This document shows, piece by piece, positions 47,130 through 59,600 of a DNA stretch of 64,000 bases (the stretch's first letter is position 1; every line of letters starts with the position of its first letter). A model generated the notes under the pieces. That model did not search any database, was not told the DNA's origin, and worked only from the letters and a program-made list of their open reading frames with translations. The position numbers were made by a program, and so were the translations under genes. Source of the stretch: Scortum barcoo (Eukaryota; Chordata; Actinopteri; Centrarchiformes; Terapontidae); assembly GCA_023238725.1 (NCBI GenBank), contig CM041547.1, forward strand, positions 18,485,144 to 18,549,143, written 5' to 3'.

Positions 47130-48254
47130 ACTATATTGCTGGAGTTCAAACCGAGCTTCAGAATGGGGAAGAAAGGTGATTTAAAGTGACTTTGAATGTG
47201 GCACGGCCGTTGGTGCCAGACGGGCTGGTATGAGTATTTCAGAAACTGCTGATCTACTGGGATTTTTCCCACACAACCATCCCTTGGGTTTACAGAGAAT
47301 GGTCCAAAAAAGAGAAAATATCCAGTGAGCATCAGTTCTCAGGGCGAACATGCCTTGTTGATGCCAGAGGTCTGAGGAGAATGGCCAGGCTGGTTTGCAC
47401 TGATAGGAAGGCAACAGTAACTCAAATAACCACTCGTTACAACCAAGGTCTGCAGATGAGCATCTCTGAATGCACAACACATCGAACCTTGAAGGAGGTG
47501 GGCTATAGCAGCAGAAGACCACATTGGGTGCCACTCCTGTGAAAACAGGAAAGAACAGGAAACTGAGGCTACAATTTGCACGGGCTCACCAAAATTGGAC
47601 AATAGAAGATTGGAAAAACATTGCCTGGTCTGATGAGTCTCAATTTCTCCTGCAACATTCGAATGGTAGGGTCAGAATTTGGCGTGAACAACATGAGAGC
47701 ATGGATCCATCCTGCCTTGTATCAATGGTACAGGCTGGTGGTGGTGGTGTAATGGTGTGGGGGATATTTTCTTGGCACACTTTGGGCCCCTTAGTACCAA
47801 TTGATCATCGTTTAAAAGCCACAGCCTACCTGAGTATTGTTGCTGACCATGTCCATCCCTTTATGACCACACTGTACCCATCTTCTGATGGCTACTTCCA
47901 GCAGGATAACGCACCATGTCACAAAGCTCCAGTCATCTCAGACTGGTTTCTTGAATATGACAATGAGTTCACTGTACCTAAATGACCTCTACAGTCACCA
48001 GATCTCAATCCAATAGAGCACCTTTGGGATGTGGTGGAAACAGGAGACTTGCATCATGGATGTGCAGCCTGACACATCTGCAGCAAATGCGCGATGCTAT
48101 CATGTCAAAATGGACCAAAATCTCTGAGGAATATTTCCAGCACCTTGTTGAATCTGTGCCACAGAATTAAAGAATTAAGGCAGTTCTGAAGGCAAAATGG
48201 GGTCCAACCTGGTACTAGCAAGGTGTACCTAATAAAGTTGCCAGTGAGTGTATA
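47130..48254 (+). pseudogene. Tc1-like DNA transposon, 5'-truncated, with dead transposase
   Basis: Tc1/mariner-superfamily element. The transposase is recognisable from TIEDWKNIAWSDESQF, GGGVMVWGIFS, GYFQQDNAPCH and, further on, SPDLNPIEHLWD, i.e. the DD34E catalytic landmarks. It is inactive: the longest open stretch is 47524-47985, ending in an in-frame TGA where the family normally has Trp, before the catalytic Glu region. The amino-terminal part (47150-47520) is out of frame through small indels. The right terminus (ctaataaagttgccagtgagtg, to about 48254) is present; the matching left terminal repeat is missing, so the copy begins inside the element. The family is abundant in teleosts. 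Confidence 0.9.
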
Positions 48255-48568
48255 CATAGAAGTGAGTCCCTCTACAGAGGCTGCCATTCAATGTAATATT
48301 CAGTTTCACAACCAGATGCTGTTAAAATCTACACACTGGCTTTTTTATTTAATATATAAATTTTGGGAAAGTGACACAGTAATAAGCTGACCAAAGCCTG
48401 CCCATGCTCTACAAGTTAGAAGTGTAGGTTACACAGTATGGTTAAGAAATGTAATTCTGGCTATATATGTATATTATGTGTAGATAAAACCTCAAAATAA
48501 CATTTTAATCCTTTACTAAGTTGACAAATAATATTATATTAGCACATTAAGATATTATAGGTGAATTT

Positions 48569-48940
48569 GTCAACTCTGTCAGCTTACACATCAACTCTGT
48601 CAGACACGGAAACTGACGGAGTTGACGTCTGACGGAGTTGACGTAAGGGCAAGTATTTTCCCTCTAAAATATGTATTGGACGCTGCAGCTAGTTGTTTTT
48701 TCTTCAGTTGCTAGCTGTCCCAATAACCTCGCTAAAATGCTTAAATTCAATTCACTATGACCACAGGAATATTGACATTGTTTGTCTAAAAAGTGTCAAA
48801 AAGTTTAAATCTTGCCAGAGTATGTGTGGTTGTGTTGCATTCAGCACAACCAGGGAGACCAAAGGAGTCCTCAAGGATATAGTTGACCATGCTATTGCCT
48901 GATTTAATGAGGTTTATGAAAGAAATCTGACGGAGTTGAC
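48569..48940. repeat. Cluster of inverted and direct 14-bp motifs (ctgacggagttgac)
   Basis: gtcaactctgtcag at 48569-48582 and tcaactctgtcag at 48591-48603 face ctgacggagttgac at 48613-48626, 48629-48642 and 48927-48940. The two orientations are reverse complements with one mismatch. The first four copies could fold into a hairpin with a loop near 48604-48612. Confidence 0.8.
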
Positions 48941-49396
48941 AGAAACTGAGGACACAACTTTGATAGACAGATTTTTATAGAAAATATTGTTTCATTTCAT
49001 GTTCAGGCATGTTCAGGCATTGTTTTATATATTTGTAATGTTTCTTTTTAATTTACTTTATATGTATTCACAAAAGTTTTTTGGGGCTGATCAATATTGT
49101 GACCTCTTGCTGAGGACAAATACAATAACATGGACCTTCTAACCACAGACCATACATTTAAACAAAATTTCTCAAAATAGAGAAAAATGTGTGCGAAAAC
49201 AATAACATAGGTATACACAGTTCCTTTAGATTTAACATTGTAAGTATGTCAATCATGGTGAATTTCTTGATTTTTAATATAAATTAGACTTTTCTATGTA
49301 GGACATGCTTTGTCCCAACTCTCAAGAATGAGTGATTTATTACAGCCATCGTAATATTTTTTGAATAGCTTAAACCATGCATACATTTTAAAGCGA

Positions 49397-49772
49397 TAGA
49401 TCAACATTTTGGGACATTTCAGCTTTCTTGTCGAGAGTGGGATGAACAGATTGATACCCCTGTTCAATAGGCCAAGCCAGCAGTTAGCATAGCATAAAGA
49501 CTACAAACGAAGGGAAACAGCTTGCCTGGCTCTGTCTGAAGGACACAATTTGATTACCAGCACCCTTAAATCTCACAAATTAACACATTATATTGTGTTT
49601 TTTAATCCTTACAAAATGATTTAAAAAACAAAGCAGGACAAGAATGATAAACAGCATACGGGCAACAATAAGACAGCTGTTATGTATCAAGGCTGGCACC
49701 GTTGGTATTTATCTTCTTATCTAACTAAAGAATGAAAATAAGGATATTTTCCAAAATGTCCAACTATTCCTT
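49397..49772 (+). repeat. Small inverted-repeat element, family A copy 2
   Basis: Begins caacattttgggacatt and ends ttttccaaaatgtccaact, imperfect inverted repeats. The interior carries the cagcagttagcatagcataaagact and aaacagcttgcctggctctgtctg segments typical of this teleost repeat. About 375 bp, non-coding. Confidence 0.6.
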
Positions 49773-50303
49773 TAAAACCTGCCACATTTACAAACAACTT
49801 TCGGATGCAACTGAAACACTTGTACAGCTCGTGTCCAATGAACAATAGCCTAAGACTATTTTCGAAACCCGCAAACCAATTTACTTCGCAGCAGCTCAAT
49901 CTAAATGATGCAATGCTGACGTACAAACCGGAACTCTCCCTTTCCCGGCCTTTTTCCTGGACTCCACATGGCTTCGACAGCAGCTGCTCTGCCTCCCTCT
50001 CTCTCTCTCTCTGTCTCTGTGTTTAATTCCCCTCCTCATCCTGCCTCTCCTCTCCCTCTTCTTCCTCTTCCCTCCTCCGGGTTTGTTTGTTCTCCCTCAG
50101 CTCCCAGGTGTTTTCCTGCGCCGCTCTGTGTTCCGCTGAGCAGAGGGCCGCTTAAGCTCCTCTTCCGTTCTGACTCAGGTACAGCATACTGATGGTTTCC
50201 GCCCGCTGCCATGCGCACTACTGATCAATGCACGCACATGTGACACACTGTCCATGTACTGAAACGCAGATCGAACCCCCTCATACGCACACTGTAGTAA
50301 TGG

Positions 50304-50334
<31 letters not shown>
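50304..50334. repeat. (CA)n microsatellite
   Basis: Fifteen CA units. Confidence 0.95.
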
Positions 50335-50335
<1 letters not shown>

Positions 50336-51310
50336 CTTCACTCCGGCTCCCTCGCTCGTTCTCCCTCATCCAACAATAACACAACAAACCTTGCTTCCTG
50401 TGCATGGGGGAACAATAGTGGGATAGCTTTGATGGCCAGAGGTAGTTTGTTGTAGATACTCCCTTATCTGCCCCGACATCGCCAGATCAGCTATAGATCC
50501 TGGCCTCATCCTACAGTGTGGAAAAGCTTTATCCTTAACCAGTGTCAGGAAGTCAGGATGTATGTATGACAAACTGTATTAACAGACAGCCCCTTCAAAA
50601 ATGGCCTGTTGTTGCAAGGGTTCACCCGTGTATGTGTGTCGTCATGAATATGTCCATTAGCTGGTTATATGTAGGGATTTGGTAAAAAAATTTAAAAATA
50701 AATAAATAAAAAAGCTCATTTAGTGCTAAATATTGACTCCACATGTGCTACAATTGAAGTTAATCTTATAGTTTAAACTTTTTTTGGCTTTCCAGTAATT
50801 TACAGGTTACTTCCTCCTTTACAGCAGATGATTTGGTTGCTATATGCCTGATAATATTCCTATTCCTATATGCCTCAATAATATTAACCTCAGGAGTAAG
50901 TGGTGAACAAAACTGAAATAAAAGGAAGGAAGACTGACGGCCTTAAATTCGTTACATGACCAGAAACGTGACTCACTATAGTATTAATGTGTTAATCAGT
51001 GATTAATGTACTAATGTGGCAATTGTTTGCTAACATAATTGACTTTATACAGTGATGATGTGCTAGTGTGTTTACACCTTGTTCAATTGATTCATGGTGG
51101 TTTTTTCTCTCTGCTTTTTTAATAATTTAAACAATATATTCTCTAAGTTGTTCATCACATCAACTCTGGACTCATCCGTATTGTCACATAAGACTCTCTC
51201 ATCTGGAATATTTCATCAATTAGTTTTCCTTAACAGTGTAAAGGCAACAGTTTTCTTTCTTCCTAATCCTGATTTATTTAGTTCATTTTTATTTAGGGAC
51301 GCAGACAAGC

Positions 51311-51336
51311 TCTCTCTCTCTCTCTCTCTTTCTATC

Positions 51337-51371
<35 letters not shown>
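51311..51371. repeat. Compound (TC)n/(CA)n microsatellite
   Basis: A TC-rich run (51311-51343) passes into 14 CA units (51344-51371). Confidence 0.9.
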
Positions 51372-51372
<1 letters not shown>

Positions 51373-52671
51373 TTTTTCCACTTTTTAACATTTTGGTTAA
51401 AACAGCAAAAGCACAAAAACACATGCAAACACACAAATACATAAAGCAAAAACTAATCACACACACACTGTCCTTCTCTGTCGTTCTCTCTTTTCTCTCC
51501 GCTGTTGTCTCACTCTCTCCATGTGTATTAATAATGCCATTGATTCATTTGGCCACAGGCGTTACCGGGGTCAGAGTTGTGTTGGGATATCAGTTGCCCC
51601 AGGCAACATCTCCATCGGGCCGCCACAGATCCTACATGCAGCCCCTGTACCTTTTGTCCATGTACTGCACTGTATACCCACAGATGCACCGTGTGTTTGT
51701 GTATGTGTGTGTCTGTGCATCACTATGGAGCTCAGGCTGACAGCAGCTGTGTGTATGTGTGTGAGAGAGAGAGAGAGAGAGAGAGCCAACTGCGTGTGTG
51801 TCCTGCGTGGGAGAAAGGAGCCGATGAGTCATAGCGCACATACCACCAGGACACAACAGCTCCCCCTGTTGCTGGGGCAGGGGAAGCCCCGGAGGTGTGG
51901 GTGTATTGTCTGGGAGAACAGAGCTGACCATGACATCATAGGACGTCTCTCTCCTACACCACTCAGTGTGTGTGTGTGTGGGGGGGGAGACGAGGAGAAG
52001 GGGAGGATGGCAACAGGTGGAGGCCACGGCTCTGTCTTTTGGGCAAAACTTGTTTCTTTCTCTCTCAACGTCAGGGACGGAATCCCTCACTCATTCCCGA
52101 GTTGTAGTAATACTCCGATAACCGCGGCTATCATCAGCTATTAAGGTTTATGAATGAGCCCCACTGTTCAAAGCCCTGTTTCTTTCAGTAGGGTTTAGCA
52201 GGAGCACTGATTGAGATGCGATGCCAAGGGAGGGAAATTCTTGCTGTTGCTCCTCTCTATGGCATCCACCCACTGCATGTGTGTGTATGTGTGTGCCTGT
52301 CTGTGCACTCGACCTGTTAACACATCTGTGAGAACATATTAGTATTGCCAGCAGGCTGATGATATTATTCTTATGCTTTGCTATCTTGGTGGTTGACTTA
52401 CAAGGTTTTTTTTTTCCAAAATGGTGGAAAGGAAAACAATAACTGTCATTGTGACATAGTGGAATACAAAAAAATAAATATTGTAAGATTAAAAAGTCAG
52501 CTTGAAAAGACACATGCACAGATATATGTCATTTCGTTGTATTAGCATTAAATGGTATCCACATGGTATTATCATGTGTCTTGTCTTCCAGAAAAAAGCA
52601 AGTTCGTTAAGCATGGAGTTCCCTGAAGTGTCCAGTCAATATGTACACTTCCGATCCAAACCCTGTGCATG

Positions 52672-52673
<2 letters not shown>

Positions 52674-52703
<30 letters not shown>
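52674..52703. repeat. (TG)n microsatellite
   Basis: About fifteen TG units. Confidence 0.95.
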
Positions 52704-52706
<3 letters not shown>

Positions 52707-55700
52707 GTGTGAGAAGGGTCCAGTAAGTGTGAAACAGCATGCATCACTCTTCAAGCCTCTGTACCTTTGTTGTGTGCCGGCCCAGTTCCCTAAAACACAA
52801 ACGCACACACACATATACACAAGGACAGGATCCCCGCACACGCATCAGCTCATACGCTCACACTCACACATGCACACGTGCGCACACGCAGCGGGGAGAG
52901 GAAACTGCAACACAATGATAAGGTCTGGGAACACAATGGGCTCAGCAGTGCACAGACAGAAGCCAGGACCAGTTTAGCTCTGAAAGGTCAACAAGCCTCT
53001 CCAAGCTTTCATTCAGTTCCCCCAGTTATTATTGTTCAACATTATAATGATTACTCTGATGGCCTTTATTTTGCAAATGTTGGAGCCATCCGGAAATACC
53101 AGTGAAATATGAAAATGCAGGCCAGACCAGAGAGGAGAGGGGAAAAAAGGTTACTTATTTCAGAGGGCAAACTTCTTTGACGTCAAGTTTCCCATGGCCC
53201 GGCCCAGCCTTGGATTGGACTTCAGGTTCATCAGGGATCTCTGGTGAGATACCAATTTAATGAGCCTCTGCTTGTGTCCAAACAGCAGACTGATAATTCC
53301 TATCATGATAGTACTGTACTGTTAGGCAAAGTATTCAGTGAGTGCTGCATACTCTTTGGTCTGCACAATGTGTCAGGTTAAAACAATATGCAGGAGCAAG
53401 CTAGTAAACGATAAACAAATTAATTTGTACGTTAAAGCTGTACTTTGAGAATTTGTTCATTTATTGAATTTAGAGCCATTTTGATAAAATTAGGTATTAC
53501 CTGGATCAATAGAATAGTATGCAGAGTATCTCAAAACAGCACAGTAAATGCACTTTTTTTAATGCTTTTCCTCTTCAAGATAATGATATACAGATAATTA
53601 TATACTGATCAACAAATATCTCTAATTTTGTTGTCCTCTATTTTCACCTGCCTGCAACCTTAAACCTCTACAGTTATTCCTCCATATCAGCAGGAGAGTT
53701 GAATCTATGTATGTGCAAATATGTTTCCCTTCAAAAGTTTAATGATTGGACACTGGGTGTCACCTGCGTAGCTCAAAAGTCTAAGGTGAGCACAGAGAAA
53801 CTTCCCCCTCAGCCAGATGAACATGAAAACGTTCTGGTGTAAAACTGCACAGAAAAGGTCCGCAAAGCAACAGTAAGCGAGGGGACGAATAACGATGCAT
53901 TGACAATCTGCCGTATTAGGTATTGTGTGGCATTGATAATGACGTCTTTGTTGCCTGACATCACATAAAATGAGCCCATAGCGAGCCCTCCGACTGTAAC
54001 TCCACTGATGCCTCATCAAGACATCAATTCAGCCCCTGAGTGGCGCCGACCTCGGGTGTCCGTCTGAGCTAAGGTCTGACTGATCCTCAAAGTGGTACAG
54101 GAGCAGAGCAGGTCACAGCCCACTCCAAAATGTCACAGCCCTTACATAATCCCTGCATGTATTTTCCGCCGTGGCACACCATCTATACCCGCTCCCCCAT
54201 CTGAAGTCCTCCAACAGGACAAAAAGGTCAGGACATTAGAGAGGGGAGAACGCTTCTGGCAAGCTCGCCAAGCATCATGCAAAAGGTTAGCGTGGAGAGT
54301 GGGAATTTGGACAATTAGAAAATTAGTTTTCTCGACCCCGCTGTCTGACCTGGATGCGGGTGTATCGATTATGTCATCGTCAGTGACCTATGAAGTTGTG
54401 TGTTCAAGTCTGAGTCTGGCTTTGTCCAGCTGGTACAGCAACTGGACATTTGTGACCTCAGAGAGTGGCTCAGATCACCGTCATACAAAGTGACTAATTT
54501 GTCATTTTGCATGCCTTGAAAAGACAGTTTTTTTTTACTTTACTTTTTTTGTTCCATGCCAATAAATCTGACCTCTGCCCAGTTACTTTTTTTCCTTTGG
54601 AAAATGTCTACCAAAGCTCCACAGCAAAGCAAATCTCTGGGGACTAACGAAGTCTAAGAAATTGTTGCCAACATCTAAAAACAGCATGATTAAACACAGA
54701 CAGAAAAACCTTGGTGATGGCAGCCATTTCTACTTAGATAGTAGTTTCTCACCATCTCAAAAACTTCTAAAGCCCAAATATAGCTCTGCAGCACAGCGTT
54801 ACATGCAAATATCATTTCCAAGCGGGAAGAGAATCTGTAATTGAAGAGGGTTGTTTTTGTTGCCATGAGAGTGATACTTTCTACCGTAAGATCTGTTTTT
54901 CCACGTGTTCAAAAGCAGTAATCTCACCAAAGAGGCAGACAATTGGAGCCTCATAAATGCTAATGACTGTTTGCTGATGTTTGAGGCAAACAGTCGCCTG
55001 TGGTTATGTGAGACAAAAAAATTCTTTACAGTTTCTTATCTGCTTTCTCACATCAGGATATCTTTTTTGTGCAAGAGCGTGTTTGTGTGTCTCAGACAGA
55101 CTGCATTTGGGCATTTATGCATGTGTGTCATGATCACGCACTATAAAGTAGAAAATACAATAACTAAAGTAAAGGAAATGTAAAGAATGTAAATGAGGAA
55201 AGTGGGGGACACCTGAAAGTTTCATCATAAAATAACTTGTGAGAAACACTGAACATCACAGACGTAGATGAAGAACAATGTAAATGTAGCCTCACAGAGC
55301 CACCTAACAATGTTCACTTAGGACGTCTGTTTTCTAAATAGCTATACCATAGGCTTATAGATGTTGGACAGTTCTCTGATTTGAAAGATATAATATATTG
55401 AATTGTCTCTCTATTTTCAAATTTTCAAAACATGGCATTAGTTCTAGAGAAACTTCTCCTAAACATTGTATGAGTTTCAAAATCAGCCCTTATTTTGTCC
55501 AAAAAATGTTGTCAATCCTTACTGAATTTTTTTTTTTTTGCACTAGTATATTGTAAACAAAAAGGCACTGCTGAAAATGACATGTCTAAAAAAGTTAAAT
55601 AGAACATTTATTTATAAAAGTTATAGTATGGTCAACCATCCAATGGGGCCATTTAGTACTATGGTTTCATGGTTATATAAGGTATAAGTAAAACAATGAT

Positions 55701-56053
55701 GTTTATTGGATTCTTCATAATGCTCCTGTCCCAAATGAGAACATTTCTGTAGTCCTAACATCACTGAAGCTTTATGCAAGTTTATTTCACTCTTTGTCTA
55801 ATAAAAGAATAATTGACGAACAGATTAAAAAGTGTATAACAGCAATACACGGATGACTTAACGTGTTTTGGGGGCTCTACACCTTAGAATAGTTTAACAG
55901 AGGAAATAGCTATCCTGACTGTCCAAAGGTAACAAACTCTGCCAGCGATATAATCCAGAATGATATTTTAGCTGGACAAAGGAGTCTGTTGTTGTAATCT
56001 TGTCAACCAGTGACTCAAGAAAACCTCTGATCACTGGCAAGAAGTAGTACCAC

Positions 56054-56265
56054 ACAGGCGCGCAGGTGACTCAGTCAGTAGAGTGCACGCCCATGTATGA
56101 GTCCATGAGTCTCGCTGCAGCAGCCCAGGGTTCGATTCCCACCTCAGGCCCATTTGATGTGTGTTGTCCTCTCTCTCTCCCACATTTCCTGTCTTTCTTT
56201 AGCTGTCCTATGAATATCAAAGGGTAAAAAAACCCAAAAGAAATAGTGACACACATAACCTTCAA
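56054..56265 (+). repeat. tRNA-derived SINE
   Basis: The head resembles a tRNA: a box A-like segment (ggtgactcagtcagtagagtg) and a consensus box B, gggttcgattccc, about 45 nt downstream. It is followed by a tRNA-unrelated body with a ctctctctctcccacatttcctgtc segment and an A-rich tail near 56225-56245. The arrangement matches a common teleost SINE. It is not a functional tRNA: the cloverleaf is not maintained. Confidence 0.8.
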
Positions 56266-56335
56266 TAAAACTCCAGCCTGTCCTTTTTCTCTTAAGTTTT
56301 GATAAGATAAAAAAACAAGCTCTAACATGTTAATT

Positions 56336-56672
56336 AGTGAACTTTCAAAGTGTTGGAAGGCAGCTTTTTGTAACCTTTGGACAGAGCCATGATACCTAAG
56401 CTAAGCTAACAGCCTGCTGGCTTTGGCTTTATATTTATAAAAAAGATATTTAAGTGGTAAGAGAGAGAATCTTCTCATGTAAAGTCAAGCCAGTTTTATT
56501 TATATAGCACCATATCAGAAATCACAGTTTGCCTCATGGGGCTTTACAGTCTGTAGAGCACACCCTCTGTCCTTAGACCCTCAACTGAGATAAGGAAAAA
56601 CTCCCCCTTAAAAAATGTGACCCTCTGCAATGAAGGGAATAAGTTTATTTCCCAAAACGTTGCATTTTAAAG
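56336..56672 (-). repeat. Small inverted-repeat element, family A copy 3, interrupted by a second repeat
   Basis: Left part has ggacagagccatgatacctaagctaagctaacagcctgctggc; the right end has tttatttcccaaaacgttgca, matching the end of copy 1. Between them, about 56480-56617 (ttttatttatatagcaccatatcag to aaggaaaaactcccc) is a different, well-known fish repeat, so this looks like a nested insertion. Confidence 0.55.
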
Positions 56673-59600
56673 CTACATGATGTCACTTGTACACTGAGTG
56701 ACTCGGTACACATCACTGTGAACCTGGAAGCTCTTCAGATTTACAAGTTTCACATGGCCTTATTAGCTTCTGCTTTTTATGACATATTAGAGGCCACAAG
56801 CGTCTGGTGCTCCGTATCTCTGGAAACACTGAAGGAAGTAACACGTGTGTGAATAAATGTCCAGCGGCCCTGCATCAGTGCACATGCATGCAAGTGGGAG
56901 GGGAGCCATGCTTCATTGTCCATGTGCTTTTCGTTCGCTCGTTAAAAGCTAATTTCTCCCCCCCCGCCATCTCCCGTCCCCCCCACCACCACCACCCCTC
57001 CTTCTTCCCCTGGCTCTCTGTCTTGTGTGATCAACAATAGACTATTCTGTGCTGTCCCGTGCGAGTGGAGACACACCCAAAGCCAAGGCCACGGTGCGAG
57101 GGGAGATTGTTGGGTGGCGGCCAACTGAGCAGGACACTGGCTCAATTCTCGTCTGGGAGCGTGGATCCTGCTTCGACAAGAGGGAAGAGGTGGTCTCCTC
57201 TGTTTGGCTGCAAATTCTGGTGATCACTCACTGATTCCCCCGCCCAGGGGTACATCTGCATTTGACTGCTGTAAACATATTATTAGATAGATATTACAGA
57301 TATTATTGGATAGATATTTGACAACTTGTTATTCGACCATGCTGTGCCAACCACATCTAAACAAATCAGAAGTTCGCCAAGCAACAGTGGGCGTGCACAG
57401 ATTGGGGTGATGATCTTATCAGTTCTCAAACACCGTTTTTACATGTCTACATGTCAGCACTTAAAACTGAAAATCCTCACCCTGGAAGGAGTTTTCGAAA
57501 AATTTCAGTGACCTAAAATGCAGTTTGCACTTGGATGAAAAGGCCCAAACGAATAGAAAAAGCTATGTTTTAAAAATACCTGTGTACCTGTGTGGACTGG
57601 GCCTAAAATCAGTTCAGATGAACAGATTTGTTTATATAAGTATTTGTGTTCAGACAGAGCTGTGGGTGTACATTAGACAAAAAAATCTAGAAACTACTGG
57701 CTGTGTGTTTGTGCATGTTTCTGTACAAGTGAGCTGTTTCTCCTGTTAATTTACACCGCTGAAGCCCCAAAACTCCCCACCTCCTCACATATCACAGGGT
57801 CCCAACACACACACACACACACAATACAGCAGCCCTGATCTTGGCTGGGCGACAGGCCGAAGGTCATTCTGTCAACTCGTTCATGACAATCTGTCCCTAA
57901 GTGCCACAGCTGGAGCCGCCCCACACACTCTGCTGCCTCCCCTGATAAGGCCAGACTCTCTTCATTGTCTGATAACACAAATATGACACACCAACACACC
58001 ATCTGAGGGTCCCTGTCTGCACCAGCCAGCCTAATTATATAATTATGCCTTGTCTGATTGTGCCTGTGCAGCTGAGACGAGGGAGGGCCTTTGTGTGGCC
58101 GGTGGAATGTGGTGCGCTTGGCATTTTTCAGCGAAAGGGCAGTTTTCTGGAAGCCTCTGCCAAAGGAGAGGAGAGGAGGGTGAGATCATGGCTGCGGGTG
58201 CCCACTCTTCTTTCTCTCTCTCTCTCTCTCTTCTGTCTCTATCACTCACTCCATCTTTCTTAGACTCTCTTGCCCGTCTCTATGTCTCTGTATCTATCGT
58301 TTGATCTCTCACTTCTGGACAGTCCCGTGTCTCATCTACGCCTGTCACTCTCACCCCACCGCCATCCCTCTGCTTCTTCATCTCCCTCTTGCCAGCCATT
58401 CTCCCCGTCACTTAACTCCCTGTCCTCTCTAAACCTTCAGGTTTGGCAGATCCAGCTCTCTTTGCAGATAAAGTGGCCTTTCGAGGTGGAATGCACAGGA
58501 TTTGGTTCTCCAATGATAAGAGGCCACGCTGTTACAGAAAAACTGGGCAGCCGAGGGCCTCTGCTCCGATGTCTGATAGCTCCGCTGCATGATAGGAAAG
58601 CATTGCTATTGTTTCTGGTCAAGAGCTGTTGAGGGGATAAGAGAGACTAGAGCACGAGCAGGTGCTGGCTGAGATTACAGTATAGGCCTAGAAAGCATGC
58701 TTGCTCTTACCTCCTTCTTGAATCCAAGTCAAAAGCAACAAGGCAGGCGTCACATAAACCATGTTCTCCTACACTACAATACAGCATCCAGACCTTTTTC
58801 TGACATTTACATCAAGGGCCTCCCAGTCTTTGCACGTCGCTACAGGTGATTTTATGAGTTTTATGACTTTATCAGAAGCCTTTTATACTCACTAATGAAA
58901 ACAGCAGGGTTATGGGTGTTTTGGCGCCAATGCTCTCCCTGTGAATTCCTCTGTATGAGCCTCTGTATAATTCAAGAATGTTTTGTTAACAGACCCGGCC
59001 AAGATAGATTGCACTTGCAAAAATATATTCGCAGCATCTAAGGTGAACTTCTCTGTCAGATCCTTCAACTGGCCCTAAAGTTTGGAATAAGAACTCTGGG
59101 GTAAATACAGGTATCAAAAGTGCAAGACCTGAAGATAACACTGCCGATCAGCTGCAGAAGACAAGTTTATCAAGTGTTAAACCACAAGTGTAAAATGTCT
59201 GCAGGAGCAGCACTTGAGAAATTCCCATAGAATTCCAATCTGTCCGTCTGATCCCCGTGCCTGCTCGTCAAAGCCCCCCTCTGGTGATCACACAGCATGG
59301 AGTATGTGAAAGAATGCTGTCAGGACATAGCGGGACACTGGGGGCCCAGTATTCCCATCTCAAGTTTCCCCACATGACCCGAGTGATTTTTTTAATGACA
59401 TCAATAAAAGATACAAACAAAAGTGAAATTTTGATCACAACGTGATTAAAGTCAGTGCCAACAGACCCAGAGACAATATGTTTAAATAAACAGAGGACTG
59501 GGATGAGAAAAATAGTTTGAGTTCTGGAGCCAAGTGTAGGACCTCTCCCACTATTGGCGTGGCTGTGAGACCTCCATTGTTTTGACCATCTCAAATAGCC

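Larger units (their letters stand above)
49773..56050. other. Gene-poor region with a possible promoter at its left end
   Basis: The left end (about 49917-50178) has tgctgacgtac (CRE-like), ccggaact (ETS-like), a pyrimidine-rich stretch and a possible donor CTGACTCAG/gtacag. The rest is microsatellites and unique sequence with no recognisable coding exon. Confidence 0.35.

Noticed and set aside
51521..52144. 207-codon plus-strand frame
   Set aside because: It passes through TG and GA microsatellites and changes composition with them; the start follows a possible acceptor (ggccacag), but no protein family is recognisable.
56056..56135. A tRNA gene
   Set aside because: Box A and box B are recognisable, but the sequence continues into a SINE body and A-rich tail and does not keep a tRNA fold.
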